The notes: generated by a model not told the origin, from the sequence alone. 64,000 nt of DNA from Noviherbaspirillum cavernae (GCF_003590875.1 NZ_QYUN01000002.1:2604001-2668000), one strand, 5' to 3'. Positions 45,969 to 57,205 are shown, counted from the stretch's first letter. A program made the numbers and translations.

Positions 45969-45991
45969 GCGGGCCGCATGGCAGGCCCGCT
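45968..45991 (+). terminator. Hairpin at the end of the amidoligase cluster
   Basis: AGCGGGCC (45968-45975) and GGCCCGCT (45984-45991) form a perfect 8-bp stem with an 8-nt loop starting at the last base of the stop codon. No T-tract follows. Confidence 0.5.
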
Positions 45992-46086
45992 GGCGGCGCT
46001 GCGTCCTGACGGCATCCGCCCGGCATCATCGGAATTTTCATTCAGAATTTTCTACGACGACAGGCATGCAGCGCCAAAGCTTGCCG

Positions 46087-46755
46087 TCAAGCGAGTGCGG
46101 GATGCAGGTACCTGAGGAACCACCTTCGCGCAAGCCGCGCCACCACTTCCAGACTGCCGGGCTCGTCGAATGCGTGCGTTGCACCGGGAATGATTTCGAA
46201 ACGTTTCTTGCAGCGCAGCGTGGCATAGGCGGCACGGTTCATCTCGACGATGCCTTCGTCCAGTCCGCCGACAATCAGCAGCGTCGGTGCGCTGACCTTG
46301 CCGAGGATGCCTTGCGCCGCAAGATCGGCACGTCCGCCGCGCGAGACGATCGCGCAGATGCCGCGCCGCATGCCGCCCAGTTGCAGGACGGCGGCCGCGC
46401 CCCTGCTGGCGCCATACAAGCCGAGCGGGAGATCGCGGGTCGCGGGGTATTGCCGCAGCCACTCGCATGCGGCGTCGAGCCTGGCGGCCAGCACGCCGGT
46501 ATCTAGTTCACCCTTGAGCTCACCCTTGCGGCTTGCGGCTTCCTCTGCCGTCAACAGGTCCAGCCACATGGTCCCCAGTCTGGCGCTGCGCAGCACACTC
46601 GCCACATAGTCATTGGGCGGGCGGATGCGGTTGCCTGTACCGCCATTGGCAAACACGATGATTCCGAAGCGGTCCTCCGGCAGCCACAACATGCCTTCCA
46701 TCTCGATCTGGCCGGCTGGAATTCTGACGCGTTCACCCTGCATTGCCAATGCCAT
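46087..46755 (-). CDS. Dienelactone hydrolase-like alpha/beta hydrolase
   Basis: A 222-residue hydrolase. The nucleophile elbow is LYGASRGAAAVLQLG (Ser ~117), Asp is in IVGGLDEGIV (~170) and His in IPGATHAFDEPG (~200). IIVFANGGTGNRIRPPNDYV is the oxyanion strand. Proteins of this type often sit with phosphoribosyltransferases and stress genes in proteobacteria. The substrate is unknown. ATG 46755 follows GGAGATACAGTA. It is convergent with the amidoligase cluster. Confidence 0.8.
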   Translation of the reverse strand: MALAMQGERVRIPAGQIEMEGMLWLPEDRFGIIVFANGGTGNRIRPPNDYVASVLRSARLGTMWLDLLTAEEAASRKGELKGELDTGVLAARLDAACEWLRQYPATRDLPLGLYGASRGAAAVLQLGGMRRGICAIVSRGGRADLAAQGILGKVSAPTLLIVGGLDEGIVEMNRAAYATLRCKKRFEIIPGATHAFDEPGSLEVVARLARRWFLRYLHPALA

Positions 46756-46929
46756 TACTGTATCTCCGATGGATTGAGATCATGCCCGTTTCCAAGCCGC
46801 CGTCCATGAAGGATCGACATCACGAATGCCGCTATTGGAGGTCGGGAAGAAGTATCCGATGAGTGTCGCAAAGTCCATGCCATCGCGTGTTTCCAGCCGC
46901 CAATCACGGGCCATTGCGTCCGGCAAGCA

Positions 46930-47184
46930 CTACGTCCGTCCCTCATCCGATGTTGCACGCGCATTGCACTGCACCGCCAACGTCTCTGACGCGGCAATGG
47001 CTTGGGCAACACTCAAGGTGACGGGCTTTGGTGGCGTACTGGGAGGACGCGGAAAGTCGCTGTACTTGTTGCAAGCGGCGAGCAAGGCAATCGATCCAAA
47101 CAAGCTTGCCGCTATTGTTGCCGCTATTACCGATCGTGTGCAGCGAGTCGCAATTTTTTCAAACCACCCTTGATGGTCGCTCAT
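46930..47184 (-). CDS. Small putative lipoprotein
   Basis: An 84-residue protein. A polar start (MSDHQGWFEKIATRCTRS) precedes a hydrophobic segment VIAATIAASLFGSIALLAAC that ends in a lipobox-like LAAC. The short mature part is Pro-rich (SDFPRPPSTPPKPVTLSVAQ). AAGGATGTGATC precedes the ATG. I recognise no family. It lies on the same strand downstream of the epimerase gene. Confidence 0.5.
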   Translation of the reverse strand: MSDHQGWFEKIATRCTRSVIAATIAASLFGSIALLAACNKYSDFPRPPSTPPKPVTLSVAQAIAASETLAVQCNARATSDEGRT

Positions 47185-47221
47185 GATCACATCCTTCACC
47201 GTGGTCGAATGGATCTTGCAT

Positions 47222-48252
<1,031 letters not shown>

Positions 48253-48256
<4 letters not shown>

Positions 48257-49374
48257 GAACAGACTCCTGCTGCATGCGCCGAAGGAAGGCCGGATTGCGA
48301 TGCATCCAGCAGCCGCACGGTGGCGGCATGCACCGATTCCACGCTGACATGGTGCGCGCACGGATGTCCGATCGGACACACCTGGTGCATGCACGGCCGG
48401 CAATCCGCCGCCGCGCCGACGAGCGTGTGCCGCTCATGGTCGAGCGGCGCCCAGCGGCGCGGGTCCGAGCCGCAGCACACGACGACGCTGGGCGTTGCGA
48501 GCGCCGCCGCGATGTGGGAGATGCCTGTGTCGTTGCACACCACCAATCGCGCCTGCGCGAGCAGCGCCGCCACAGCGCCGAGGCTGGTCTTGCCGCACAA
48601 GTCGATCGCGGGGGCGCGCATCGCACCGCGCACCGCTTGCACGATTTCATGCTCGTCCCCGGAACCGGTCAGCACGACCTGCAGGCCGGATTCCGCCAGG
48701 CGATCGGCGACGGCGGCAAAGCGCTGCGGCAGCCAGCGGCGCGACGGCAGGCGCGCACCGGGATGCACGCACACATAGGAGCCGGGAGCCGGCACCACAG
48801 TGCCGCAGCGGCACAGCGCCGCCTCATCCGTCGCCGACAGCGGAAACTCGAGCGACTCGCCCTGCGGCGGCACGCCGAGAAACGCCATCAGGCGCACGAA
48901 GCGCCGCACTTCATGCTCGCCGTCCAGCCATGGGATGAAGCTTTCGAAATCGGGGCAATACTGATCCATGCGGTAAAACCCGGCAACGCGTTTCGCGCCG
49001 AACAGCATGGCCAGCGGGTTGCTGAGATTGCCGCTGCCGTGCATCTGGATCACGAGGTCGAATTCGCGGCGCTGCGCTTCCTGCAGGAATGACGGCATGA
49101 GCGCGGGCTGCGCCTGTTGTTCGGGAAAGGCGGGAAATCCGGGAAATGCCAGCAAGTCGTCGAGATAGATGCCGAAGCGCTGCACAAAGGCGGCGGCCCA
49201 CGGCATGCCGATCAGCGTGATATGCGAATGCGGCGCGGCAGCGCGCAATGCACGCAAGGCCGGCACGGCGCACAGCATGTCGCCCAGCTGCAGCGCGCGG
49301 AAGACTGCAATTTTCTGCGGTGGCGGCACACCGAATTTTCGTACCGGACGCTGGAGGATGCGCGCCGTGCTCAC
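48253..49374 (-). CDS. Glycosyltransferase family 9 (heptosyltransferase-like)
   Basis: A 373-residue GT9 protein. It has [20 protein letters not shown] at the N-terminus, [20 protein letters not shown] in the middle and [20 protein letters not shown] with the nucleotide-sugar-binding D-x-G-x-x-H. A Cys-rich tail ([20 protein letters not shown]) is also seen in some GT9 proteins. It lies between the carbamoyltransferase and the epimerase with four-base overlaps on both sides, so the three act together. The sugar and acceptor are unknown. Confidence 0.87.
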
Positions 49375-51089
49375 GGCTGCTTTTCCATCAGGAAGGGGCC
49401 GATTGCCAGCGCATCGAGCGGCGTGCTGCAGAAGGATTCGACCGCATCGCGCGGATTGCAGACGATCGGCTCGCCGCGCGTGTTGAACGAGGTATTGATC
49501 AGCACCGGCACGCCGGTGCGGTCGGCGAATGCGCGCAACAGATCATGGTAGACCGCGTTCTGTCTGCGGTTAATGGTCTGGATGCGCGCCGTGCCATCGA
49601 CGTGACGCACCGCCGGAATGCGGTCAGCCTTGCCCGCCTGCACCTCGTACACGAACACCATGAACGGCGACACGCCGCCATTCACGAACCAGTGCGCGGC
49701 CTCTTCCTCCAGCACAACCGGCGCAACGGGACGGAAATCTTCGCGATCCTTGATCGCGTTGAGCCGCGCCTGCATCGTGGCATCGATCGGCGACGCAAGG
49801 ATGGAGCGCGCGCCCAGCGCACGCGGACCGAATTCCATCCGCCCCTGGAACCAGCCGATCACCTTGTTCTGCGTCAGCAGATCGGCCACTTCCCCGGCCA
49901 GATCGCCAGCGCGCCGGTACGGCAGCTTCGTCTGTTTGAGAAAGACTTCGATTTCTCCATCGTCATAGGCGGGCCCGAGAAAGGCATGATCCATCCGCCA
50001 ATGCGGCCTGGATGCGCCGCTGCGCTCGGCATCGATCCACAGCGCCGCCCCCAGCGACGTGCCGGAATCGCCCGACGCCGGCTGCACCCACACGCGTGAA
50101 AACGCGCTGCAATCGCGTATTCGCGCATTGAGCACGCAGTTCAGCGCAACGCCGCCCGCCATGCACAGGTTATAAGCGCGCGTCTGCTGGTGCAGCCAAT
50201 CGACCATTTGCAGTACGGTCTCCTCCAGCACTTGCTGCAAGGAGGCGGCGATGTTCATGTGCGTTTGCGTGAATTCGCTGCCGCGCCTGCGCACCGGACC
50301 GAACAGCCGGCCCCAGTCGGCGGGGTTCACCTCATAACCGCCATCGCCGCGATAGCGCAGCACTTCGCGCAGCAGCGGCGCATAGACCGGCTTGCCGAAC
50401 GACGCGAGCGCCATGACCTTGTATTCATCGGAGGAATGCAGGAAACCGAGATGCGCGGTGAGTGCTTCGTACAGCAGGCCGAGAGAATGCGGCAGATTGA
50501 CCTGGCGGATGCGGCGGTAGCGGCGGTCTTGATAGATGCCGTAACTGGTGGTGGCACGCTCTCCTCGCCCGTCCATTGTCAGCACCGCACAGTCGTCGAA
50601 AGGCGATGCAAGGCATGCGCTCGCCTCATGCGCCAGATGATGCTCGACGAAATGCCATTGGAACGGCCCGTCGTGGCGCACGCCGCGAAAACGGTCCTTC
50701 AGATGATGCGGCGCGCCGCTGGCGAGCTGGCGCGGCGCGTTCACGATGGACGCAAGAAACAGCGGGTCCCACGGCGACAGCCACTCCGACGCGTGCGCGG
50801 ACGGCTCCAGCGGCAGCGAGATGGTGGCACTGTCCTGGCAAGGACCAAGCAGCAGCGATGGATCGAATGAATAGGCGACATGATCGACGTCGGCCAGCAT
50901 GATGCCGGCCTCGCGCAGACAGTAATCGATCGCGTGGAACGGAAGCTGCCATGTGCTGAACGGCAGCGGCCGCTTGCCGTGCTTGATGCGGGTGAAGCGC
51001 TCTTCTTCCGCGGCGGCAAGGACGACGCCGTCATGCACTAGCGTTGCGGAACAGTCGTGGTAAGCCGCATTGATGCCCAATGTAAACAC
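49371..51089 (-). CDS. Carbamoyltransferase (NodU/CmcH family)
   Basis: A 572-residue protein. The N-terminal TobZ/HypF-like carbamoyl-adenylate domain has LGINAAYHDCSATLVHDG, EEERFTRIKHGKRPLP, FVEHHLAHEASACLASPF and MAGGVALNCVLNARI. The C-terminal YrdC-fold carbamoyltransferase part has GRMEFGPRALGARSILASP and NTSFNTRGEPIVCNPRDAVE. It transfers carbamoyl from carbamoyl phosphate via an adenylate to a sugar hydroxyl. I start at GTG 51089, which follows CAGGAGAACGAT. The next two genes supply the sugar chemistry. Confidence 0.9.
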   Translation of the reverse strand: MFTLGINAAYHDCSATLVHDGVVLAAAEEERFTRIKHGKRPLPFSTWQLPFHAIDYCLREAGIMLADVDHVAYSFDPSLLLGPCQDSATISLPLEPSAHASEWLSPWDPLFLASIVNAPRQLASGAPHHLKDRFRGVRHDGPFQWHFVEHHLAHEASACLASPFDDCAVLTMDGRGERATTSYGIYQDRRYRRIRQVNLPHSLGLLYEALTAHLGFLHSSDEYKVMALASFGKPVYAPLLREVLRYRGDGGYEVNPADWGRLFGPVRRRGSEFTQTHMNIAASLQQVLEETVLQMVDWLHQQTRAYNLCMAGGVALNCVLNARIRDCSAFSRVWVQPASGDSGTSLGAALWIDAERSGASRPHWRMDHAFLGPAYDDGEIEVFLKQTKLPYRRAGDLAGEVADLLTQNKVIGWFQGRMEFGPRALGARSILASPIDATMQARLNAIKDREDFRPVAPVVLEEEAAHWFVNGGVSPFMVFVYEVQAGKADRIPAVRHVDGTARIQTINRRQNAVYHDLLRAFADRTGVPVLINTSFNTRGEPIVCNPRDAVESFCSTPLDALAIGPFLMEKQP

Positions 51090-51293
51090 ATCGTTCTCCT
51101 GCACGATTGAACCCGGCCGTATCTGCCAGGGCAATGATCCTGCAGGCTCAAGCAAGTGATGTACCCGTGACGGCGAATGCCCGGAATGCAGCGGCGGCGC
51201 GCTTCGTCCGGGCAGAAACGTCACGCTCCCGGGACGATACGTAATAAATACAGCGGCTTGTAAATCGCACTGCCTTTTCCGGCGGCACCGGCA

Positions 51294-52649
51294 TCACGAT
51301 GCAGGACGCCGCTTGTAGTACAGATCCATCAAGGGCGTGGCGGAAATGCCGTGCAGCACGATCGACATCGCAAGCACGGTCAACACCAGCGGAATGAAGC
51401 GCTGCGACAGGTCCGGCTGCCATTCATGCTGCAGCGCGAACGCGAGGTAATACAGCGAACCGAGTCCGCGTATGCCGAACCACGCCAGCAAGCCGCGCTG
51501 CAACGGCGTCACGTGCGTGCCCGCCAGCACCGCGAATGCCGAAAGCGGCCGAATCACCAGCAGCAGCAAGACGGCAATCAGGACGCCTTCGAGCGACAGG
51601 CCGCTGCCGGAGATCATGATGCCGAGCAGCAGCACCATCACGAATTCGGCGATGTGTTCAAGCTGCTGATTGAAGTCGAGGACCACTTCCGCCATGTACG
51701 CCGGCGCCTTGTCCGGATCGGTGGCGATCGCCGCCGGATCGCCGAGCGGCATGGCACCGATGGCAACCGTTGCCGGTCCCTCCTCGCCGCTCGCCTTGTG
51801 CTCGATGCCGCGCATCGTCACCCCCGCCGCAAACACGGCGAGAAAGCCGATGCCGTGAATCAGGTGCGACACGCCGTAGGACAGCGCGATCAAGCCGAGC
51901 GCGAGAAACTCTTCCATGCCGAGTGCCTGATGATGGTGTTGGCGCAAATACAGCGCCAGACTGACGACCACCTTGCCCAGCAGCCAGCCGCAGGCCAGTC
52001 CGCTCGCGACGCCCCAAACCGCCCACGCCAGTGCCCATGGACCGGCATAGTTGCCGGTGGCGGCATCCTGCACGCCCAGCAAAAACAGGCCGAGCATGGC
52101 GAACGGATAGGCGGTGCCGTCGTTCAGACCGCCCTCGCCGCTCAGGCTGAAACGGATGCGGTCGCGGTCGCCGACGTCGCGGATTTGCACATCGGAGGCC
52201 AGCACGGGATCGGTTGGCGCCAGGATCGCCGCCAGCAAAAGGGCCGCGCCCAGCGGCAGATGCAGCATGAACATGCCGGCCGCGCTCAACAGCACGATGG
52301 TCACCAGCATGCCGCCGACACCGAGCCGCCACGGCAGCCTCCATAGCGGATCCGACAGTTCCACCCGCAGGCGCAGTCCGACCGAAAACAGCGATATCAG
52401 CAGTGCAATCTCCGCGATCAGCGTCAGGACATCGGCATTCTGCTTCAGGTCGAGCGCAACCAGCGCCGCGCCCGACGGGCCGAGCGCATAGCCGATTGCG
52501 AGATAGAACATGGCGGGGCTGAGAGGAAGACGCTGCAGTACGGAACCGAGCAGGCCCATCAGGATCAGCAATGCGCCGATGATCAGAAACCAGAGCGTGA
52601 CGATATCGATATGCTTGCCTCCGGATGCGTGGCGACAGAGTGGCGGCAC
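51294..52649 (-). CDS. CPA1-type monovalent cation:proton antiporter
   Basis: A 451-residue membrane protein with about 12-13 hydrophobic helices. LGPSGAALVALDLKQNADVL, LLLAAILAPTDPVLASDVQI (the paired P-T-D-P-V motif of CPA1 exchangers) and LSGEGGLNDGTAYPFAMLGL (conserved N-D of the ion site) identify an NhaP-like Na+(K+)/H+ antiporter. The start is a GTG at 52649 with no strong binding site, and a shorter start is possible. Confidence 0.87.
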   Translation of the reverse strand: MPPLCRHASGGKHIDIVTLWFLIIGALLILMGLLGSVLQRLPLSPAMFYLAIGYALGPSGAALVALDLKQNADVLTLIAEIALLISLFSVGLRLRVELSDPLWRLPWRLGVGGMLVTIVLLSAAGMFMLHLPLGAALLLAAILAPTDPVLASDVQIRDVGDRDRIRFSLSGEGGLNDGTAYPFAMLGLFLLGVQDAATGNYAGPWALAWAVWGVASGLACGWLLGKVVVSLALYLRQHHHQALGMEEFLALGLIALSYGVSHLIHGIGFLAVFAAGVTMRGIEHKASGEEGPATVAIGAMPLGDPAAIATDPDKAPAYMAEVVLDFNQQLEHIAEFVMVLLLGIMISGSGLSLEGVLIAVLLLLVIRPLSAFAVLAGTHVTPLQRGLLAWFGIRGLGSLYYLAFALQHEWQPDLSQRFIPLVLTVLAMSIVLHGISATPLMDLYYKRRPAS

Positions 52650-52707
52650 GCAGTCTGCATGCCGGGCATGTCATGCGGAATGCGGCGCACCTGACGCCGA
52701 GGCAAGG

Positions 52708-53907
52708 TTACCGGATGTCGATGCGTCTGCCTTGCTGCGTGCTGCGCGTCACAGGTATCGTGACCTCCAGCACGCCGTCGCGCATGGATGCCGATGCCGC
52801 ATCCATGTCGGTGCCGGCCGGCAGCGATACTTCACGATAGAAGTGGCCGTAGGAGCGTTCCATCTCGCGGTAGGCACCGCTCTCGCGCCGGGTATCGTGA
52901 TGCCGGTCGCCCTCGATGATCAGTTTGTCGTTCTGTATCTGCAATTGCACATCTTCACGCTTGACGCCGGGTAGGTCTGCCGAGATCACGAGCTCGCCGC
53001 CGCGCTGCGCAACCTCCAGCGACGGCATCCACTCGCCCGCCGTGCTCTGGCCGCTTGTCTCGCCCGCCACATCGCGCATGGCAGACATCGGCCGCCCGAC
53101 GAATTTTTCGAAGACATGATCCATTTCTTCCGTCATGCGCCGCATCATCGCGACCGGGTCTTCCCAGCCATGCAGAAACTGCGGCAACCAGGATGCCGGT
53201 TGCGCGGCAGATGACGATTCATCCGCCTTCGCCTTTTTCTGCGGCGGCCGCGTCGCCTCGTCCTCCATCTTCATGGAAATCTCGACGGCTTCCGCATGCT
53301 CGTTGCCGGAAACCCCGCCCCCCGTTTCCGGTATGCCGGGGTCTTCGTTGCCATCCCAGCCTTCGGAACCGGCCGCATAGCCGGCGGCTGCCACTTGCTG
53401 GCCGTCGGAACCTTCCTCGCCGGAATAGCCGAAATGCCGGGCATGCAGATCATCCGCCGCGCCCGTTGTTACCTGTCCCGACTCGACGAGTTTCTTGAGG
53501 CGGGCCAGATCCTGCTCGGCACGCTGCCTCAGTTCCAGCTCCGGATTGCCCGGTTGCGAAGAAGTCGGTCGCTGTCCATCGTGTACATCGTCGTCGTTGC
53601 ATTCCATGGCCAGTGTCACACGGGTCTTTCCTTGCGTCACAGACTGCATTTCCATTCTGCCCGTGTTTTTCGGGCCGCCGATGTTGCGCCAGGCAATGCA
53701 TCGATCCGGAACTTGTTCGGTAATTTCGGCATCCCATTGCATGGTTTGCGCAGCGATCCTCGTACGCCAGTGCAAATGCGTCGCATCGACCTGCCGTACC
53801 GCGTCGACCCCTTGCATGAATTGCGGATATTGATCGAAGCGCGTCAGTTGCTGATACACGACGTGAATCGGGACATTCACCTCGATTGACTGCTGAACTC
53901 TTGCCAT
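52708..53907 (-). CDS. Fusion protein: SRPBCC domain plus Hsp20 small heat-shock domain
   Basis: A 399-residue protein. Residues 1-135 are an SRPBCC/polyketide-cyclase (COQ10-like) lipid-binding fold (IEVNVPIHVVYQQLTRFDQY; WDAEITEQVPDRCIAWRNIG; TRVTLAMEC). A low-complexity acidic, Gly-rich linker follows at ~135-260. Residues ~285-395 are an alpha-crystallin domain (SLEVAQRGGELVISADLPGV, KREDVQLQIQNDKLIIEGDR, FYREVSLPAGTDMDAASASM, DGVLEVTIPV). AAGGAGCTTCACC precedes the ATG. A chaperone tied to a ligand- or lipid-binding module is inferred. Confidence 0.85.
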   Translation of the reverse strand: MARVQQSIEVNVPIHVVYQQLTRFDQYPQFMQGVDAVRQVDATHLHWRTRIAAQTMQWDAEITEQVPDRCIAWRNIGGPKNTGRMEMQSVTQGKTRVTLAMECNDDDVHDGQRPTSSQPGNPELELRQRAEQDLARLKKLVESGQVTTGAADDLHARHFGYSGEEGSDGQQVAAAGYAAGSEGWDGNEDPGIPETGGGVSGNEHAEAVEISMKMEDEATRPPQKKAKADESSSAAQPASWLPQFLHGWEDPVAMMRRMTEEMDHVFEKFVGRPMSAMRDVAGETSGQSTAGEWMPSLEVAQRGGELVISADLPGVKREDVQLQIQNDKLIIEGDRHHDTRRESGAYREMERSYGHFYREVSLPAGTDMDAASASMRDGVLEVTIPVTRSTQQGRRIDIR

Positions 53908-54019
53908 GGTGAAGCTCCTTCCCTGTTCCCTGCCACATGATTCACGGGAAAGCGACAGCAAGTTCCATACCATTTAACGGTTCCGTCAACGTGCATGACA
54001 CAAGCCATGTACACAAGCC

Positions 54020-55846
54020 ATGTCGCTCGACACCTCCCGGGAAACCTCGCCAGCCGTCGGCTCCAGAGTCGCTGAAACCAGGGTGATGCACGATCTCTGG
54101 AGACTCGTCTCGCAGTTCAAGGGGCGCATCTTTCTCGCGCTGCTCTTCCTGGTGCTGGCGAAGGTCGCGGTCGTCTCGGTGCCGTTGTCGCTCAAGCGCA
54201 TCGTCGATGAGCTGTCGCGCCCCGAGCAGATCGCGGCGCTGCCCGTCGTGCTGCTGGTGGGTTATGCGTTGCTGCGCTTTGCCAGCACGCTGTTCAACGA
54301 GTTGCGCGACCTTGCCTTTTCGCGCGTAACGCAACACACCGTCGCGGCCTATGCCCAGAACACGTTCGCCCATCTGCATGCGCTAGGTTCGCGCTACCAC
54401 GCACAGCGCCGCATCGGCGGATTGCTGCCCGACATCGACCGCGGCACCAGCGGCATTGCCTTCCTGCTCGGCGTCGGTTTGTTCACGCTGGTGCCGACGC
54501 TGCTGGAGATCGGCATGGTGGGCGCCATCATCAGCGCGCGCTACAGCTACTGGTACACCGCGTTGCTCGCGGTAACCTTCCTCATCTACTGCGGCTTCAC
54601 ACTGTTCTTTACCGCAAGGCGCACGATCCATCAGCGGCGCGTCAACCGCCTCGACTCCAGTGCAAAGAGCCTGCTTGCCGACAGCCTGATCAACTATGAC
54701 AACGTCAAGTATTTCACCAACGAAAAACTGGAATCCAGCCGCTTCGGCGGCATCATGGATCACTGGATCGAAGCGGCCGTCGCCAACCAGAAGGCGCTGT
54801 TTCTGCTGCATGTCGGGCAAAGCGCCATCATCGCGCTGGGCGTGGCCTCGGTCATGCTGCTGGCCGGACAGGGTGTGCTCACGCAACAGATGACGGTGGG
54901 CGACCTGATCCTGATCAACGCCTACGTGATCCAGATCTGCCTGCCGCTCAATGCACTCGGTTTCGTCTACCGCGAAGCGAAGGATGCGCTGGTCAATGCC
55001 GAGAAGCTGTTCCAGCTGCTGCGTGAAAAGCCCGAGATCGACGACCCGCCGGGCCGTCCTGCATTGCATGCGACGCATGGCGAAGTGACATTCGAGAATG
55101 TCAATTTCGGCTACGAGGCGACGCGGCCGATCCTGCACAACGTCAACTTCCGCGTGCCGGCCGGCGGCACTGTCGCGGTGGTGGGCGGCAGCGGTTCCGG
55201 CAAATCGACGCTGGCGCGCCTGCTGCTGCGTTTCTACGATGTCGGCAGCGGACGCGTGCTGATCGACGGTCAGGATATTCGCAGCGTCAGCGCGAAGAGC
55301 CTGCGCGAAGCGATCGGCGTGGTGCCGCAGGACACGCTGCTGTTCAACGACACGATCGCCTACAACATCGGCTATGGCCGCAACGGCGCAACGATGGAAC
55401 AGATCATCGCGGCAGCGAAGGCCGCGCATGTCCATCACTTCATCGACTCGTTGCCGCAAAAATACGAAACGCCGGTGGGGGAACGCGGTGTCAAGTTGTC
55501 GGGCGGCGAGAAGCAGCGCATCGCGATTGCCCGCGCCATACTCAAGAATCCGCCGATCCTGATTTTCGACGAAGCCACGTCCGCCCTCGACACGCAGTCG
55601 GAACGCGCGATCCAGGCGGAGCTGGATCAGCTGGCGCACAACCGTACCACGCTGGTCATCGCACACCGCCTGTCAACCGTGGTCGGCGCGCATGAAATCC
55701 TGGTCATGGAACGCGGACGCATCGTGGAGCGCGGCACGCACAGCCAGCTGCTGGCCCACGGCGGCATTTACGCGCGCCTCTGGCAACTGCAGGAGCGCAC
55801 CGAAGCCACGGCACAGCCTGACGGCACGGTGCAATTGATGAAATGA
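54020..55846 (+). CDS. ATM1-type ABC exporter (half-transporter)
   Basis: A 608-residue ABC half-transporter with a six-helix membrane domain (residues ~30-320) fused to an ATPase. The ATPase has Walker A GGSGSGKST (~395), Q-loop VVPQDTLLFNDTIAYNIGYG, signature LSGGEKQRIAIARAIL, Walker B ILIFDEATSALD and H-loop VIAHRLSTV. SLINYDNVKYFTNEKLESSR and NIGYGRNGAT are typical of the ATM1/HMT1 group, which exports glutathione-linked Fe-S or metal complexes. It is divergent from the SRPBCC-Hsp20 fusion. Confidence 0.9.
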   Translation: MSLDTSRETSPAVGSRVAETRVMHDLWRLVSQFKGRIFLALLFLVLAKVAVVSVPLSLKRIVDELSRPEQIAALPVVLLVGYALLRFASTLFNELRDLAFSRVTQHTVAAYAQNTFAHLHALGSRYHAQRRIGGLLPDIDRGTSGIAFLLGVGLFTLVPTLLEIGMVGAIISARYSYWYTALLAVTFLIYCGFTLFFTARRTIHQRRVNRLDSSAKSLLADSLINYDNVKYFTNEKLESSRFGGIMDHWIEAAVANQKALFLLHVGQSAIIALGVASVMLLAGQGVLTQQMTVGDLILINAYVIQICLPLNALGFVYREAKDALVNAEKLFQLLREKPEIDDPPGRPALHATHGEVTFENVNFGYEATRPILHNVNFRVPAGGTVAVVGGSGSGKSTLARLLLRFYDVGSGRVLIDGQDIRSVSAKSLREAIGVVPQDTLLFNDTIAYNIGYGRNGATMEQIIAAAKAAHVHHFIDSLPQKYETPVGERGVKLSGGEKQRIAIARAILKNPPILIFDEATSALDTQSERAIQAELDQLAHNRTTLVIAHRLSTVVGAHEILVMERGRIVERGTHSQLLAHGGIYARLWQLQERTEATAQPDGTVQLMK

Positions 55847-56046
55847 AACGCCCGGGTGAAAGCGTTGCATGACAAACATGCGATGCAGAAAAAACCCAGC
55901 ATGCCCGCAGGCAATTTCACGCGGGAACGGCTTTTGCTGAATGCGCATGCAGGCTGAACTTCTTTGCGCCTGATCCGCTCGTAATAACAGCAAACCGCGG
56001 CGCAGCATTCAGCGATCCGCTCAGACATTCCTTCAGGTAAGCATTC

Positions 56047-57174
56047 ATGTCGAAAGTCCTTGCATTCAAGCGCAGCCGCAAACGCTCCGCGATCTGTCAG
56101 GAAGGCGCCACGCTCGAGAGCAGTGCCGTCGAGGCGGGCTGGCGCATCAACGCGCAACCGACCGCCGCGCGCACAAGCCGCTGGCAATCCGCATCGGAAG
56201 ACGTCCAGGTGTCGGTCGTGGTGCCGACCTGCGGCAGGCCCGAACTGTTGAATCGTTGCGTCGCCAGCCTGGTTCTGCAAACCTTCGACCCCGAGCGCTT
56301 CGAAATCATCGTCGTCGACGATCGCCCGAGCCCGGACACCGAGGCCGTGGTGCGGCGCTGGGCGCAGCATGCGTCGCCGGACGGCCTCAGGGTGACCTAC
56401 ATTCCGTCGTCCGGCCCGCACGGACCGGCCGCCGCGCGCAACCGCGGGTGGCATGCGGCGCGCGGCGAGATCATCGCCTTCACCGACGACGACACGGTCG
56501 CCAGCCCCGACTGGATCGAGCACGGCCTGCGCGCATTCAAGAACGACGTGCATGCGGTGCGGGGCCGCATCACGATGCCGCTGAACGGCACGCCGACCGA
56601 TTACGAACGCGATGCGCGCAATCTGGAGACGGCCGAATTCGTCACCGCCAACTGCTTCTGCCGCAAGCGCGTGCTGAAAGACCTGGGCGGTTTCGACGAG
56701 CGCTTCCGCTTCGCATGGCGCGAGGATTCCGACCTATATTTCCGCCTGCTCGATTACCGCGCGCGCATCGTGCATGCGCCCAATGCCGTCATCACGCATC
56801 CGATCCGTCCCGCCGACTGGGGCGTCAGCCTGTCGCAGACGAAGAAGATGCAATTCGATGCGCTGCTGTTCAAGAAGCATCCGGTGCGCTATCGCGAAAA
56901 AATCCGCGCCGCGCCGCGCTGGGACTACTACCTGATCGTCGCGGCCCTGCTGGTTTGTGTCGCTGCATTGGCGATGGCGCGCCACGACATCGCGGCAGTT
57001 GCGGGCGCGGTGTGGCTGTGCATGACGGCGCGTTTCTGCTTTCTGCGGCTGCGGCACACATCCAGATCGCCCGCTCATGTGGCCGAGATGATCGTCACGT
57101 CGGCCCTGATTCCACCGGCTGCGGTCTTCTGGCGCGCGGTTGGCGCGCTCCGCTTCCGCGCAGGCTTTCTTTGA
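56047..57174 (+). CDS. Glycosyltransferase family 2
   Basis: A 375-residue GT-A enzyme. It has VSVVVPTCGRPELLNRCVAS (~55), IIVVDDRPSPDT, GPAAARNRGWHAARGEIIAF and the metal-binding FTDDDTVASPDW. FDERFRFAWREDSDLYFRLL supplies the acceptor/ED motif. Two hydrophobic segments at ~300-360 anchor it in the inner membrane. It is followed 31 bases later by another glycosyltransferase. The linkage made is unknown. Confidence 0.88.
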   Translation: MSKVLAFKRSRKRSAICQEGATLESSAVEAGWRINAQPTAARTSRWQSASEDVQVSVVVPTCGRPELLNRCVASLVLQTFDPERFEIIVVDDRPSPDTEAVVRRWAQHASPDGLRVTYIPSSGPHGPAAARNRGWHAARGEIIAFTDDDTVASPDWIEHGLRAFKNDVHAVRGRITMPLNGTPTDYERDARNLETAEFVTANCFCRKRVLKDLGGFDERFRFAWREDSDLYFRLLDYRARIVHAPNAVITHPIRPADWGVSLSQTKKMQFDALLFKKHPVRYREKIRAAPRWDYYLIVAALLVCVAALAMARHDIAAVAGAVWLCMTARFCFLRLRHTSRSPAHVAEMIVTSALIPPAAVFWRAVGALRFRAGFL

Positions 57175-57205
57175 GCGAGTACCCGACAAGGCACACGCTC
57201 GCGCC

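Noticed and set aside
53296-53889. 197-residue plus-strand frame inside the SRPBCC-Hsp20 gene
   Set aside because: Antisense shadow of the linker and SRPBCC region.
54383-55666. 427-residue minus-strand frame opposite the ABC exporter
   Set aside because: Shadow. Its composition is the reverse of Walker and signature motifs.
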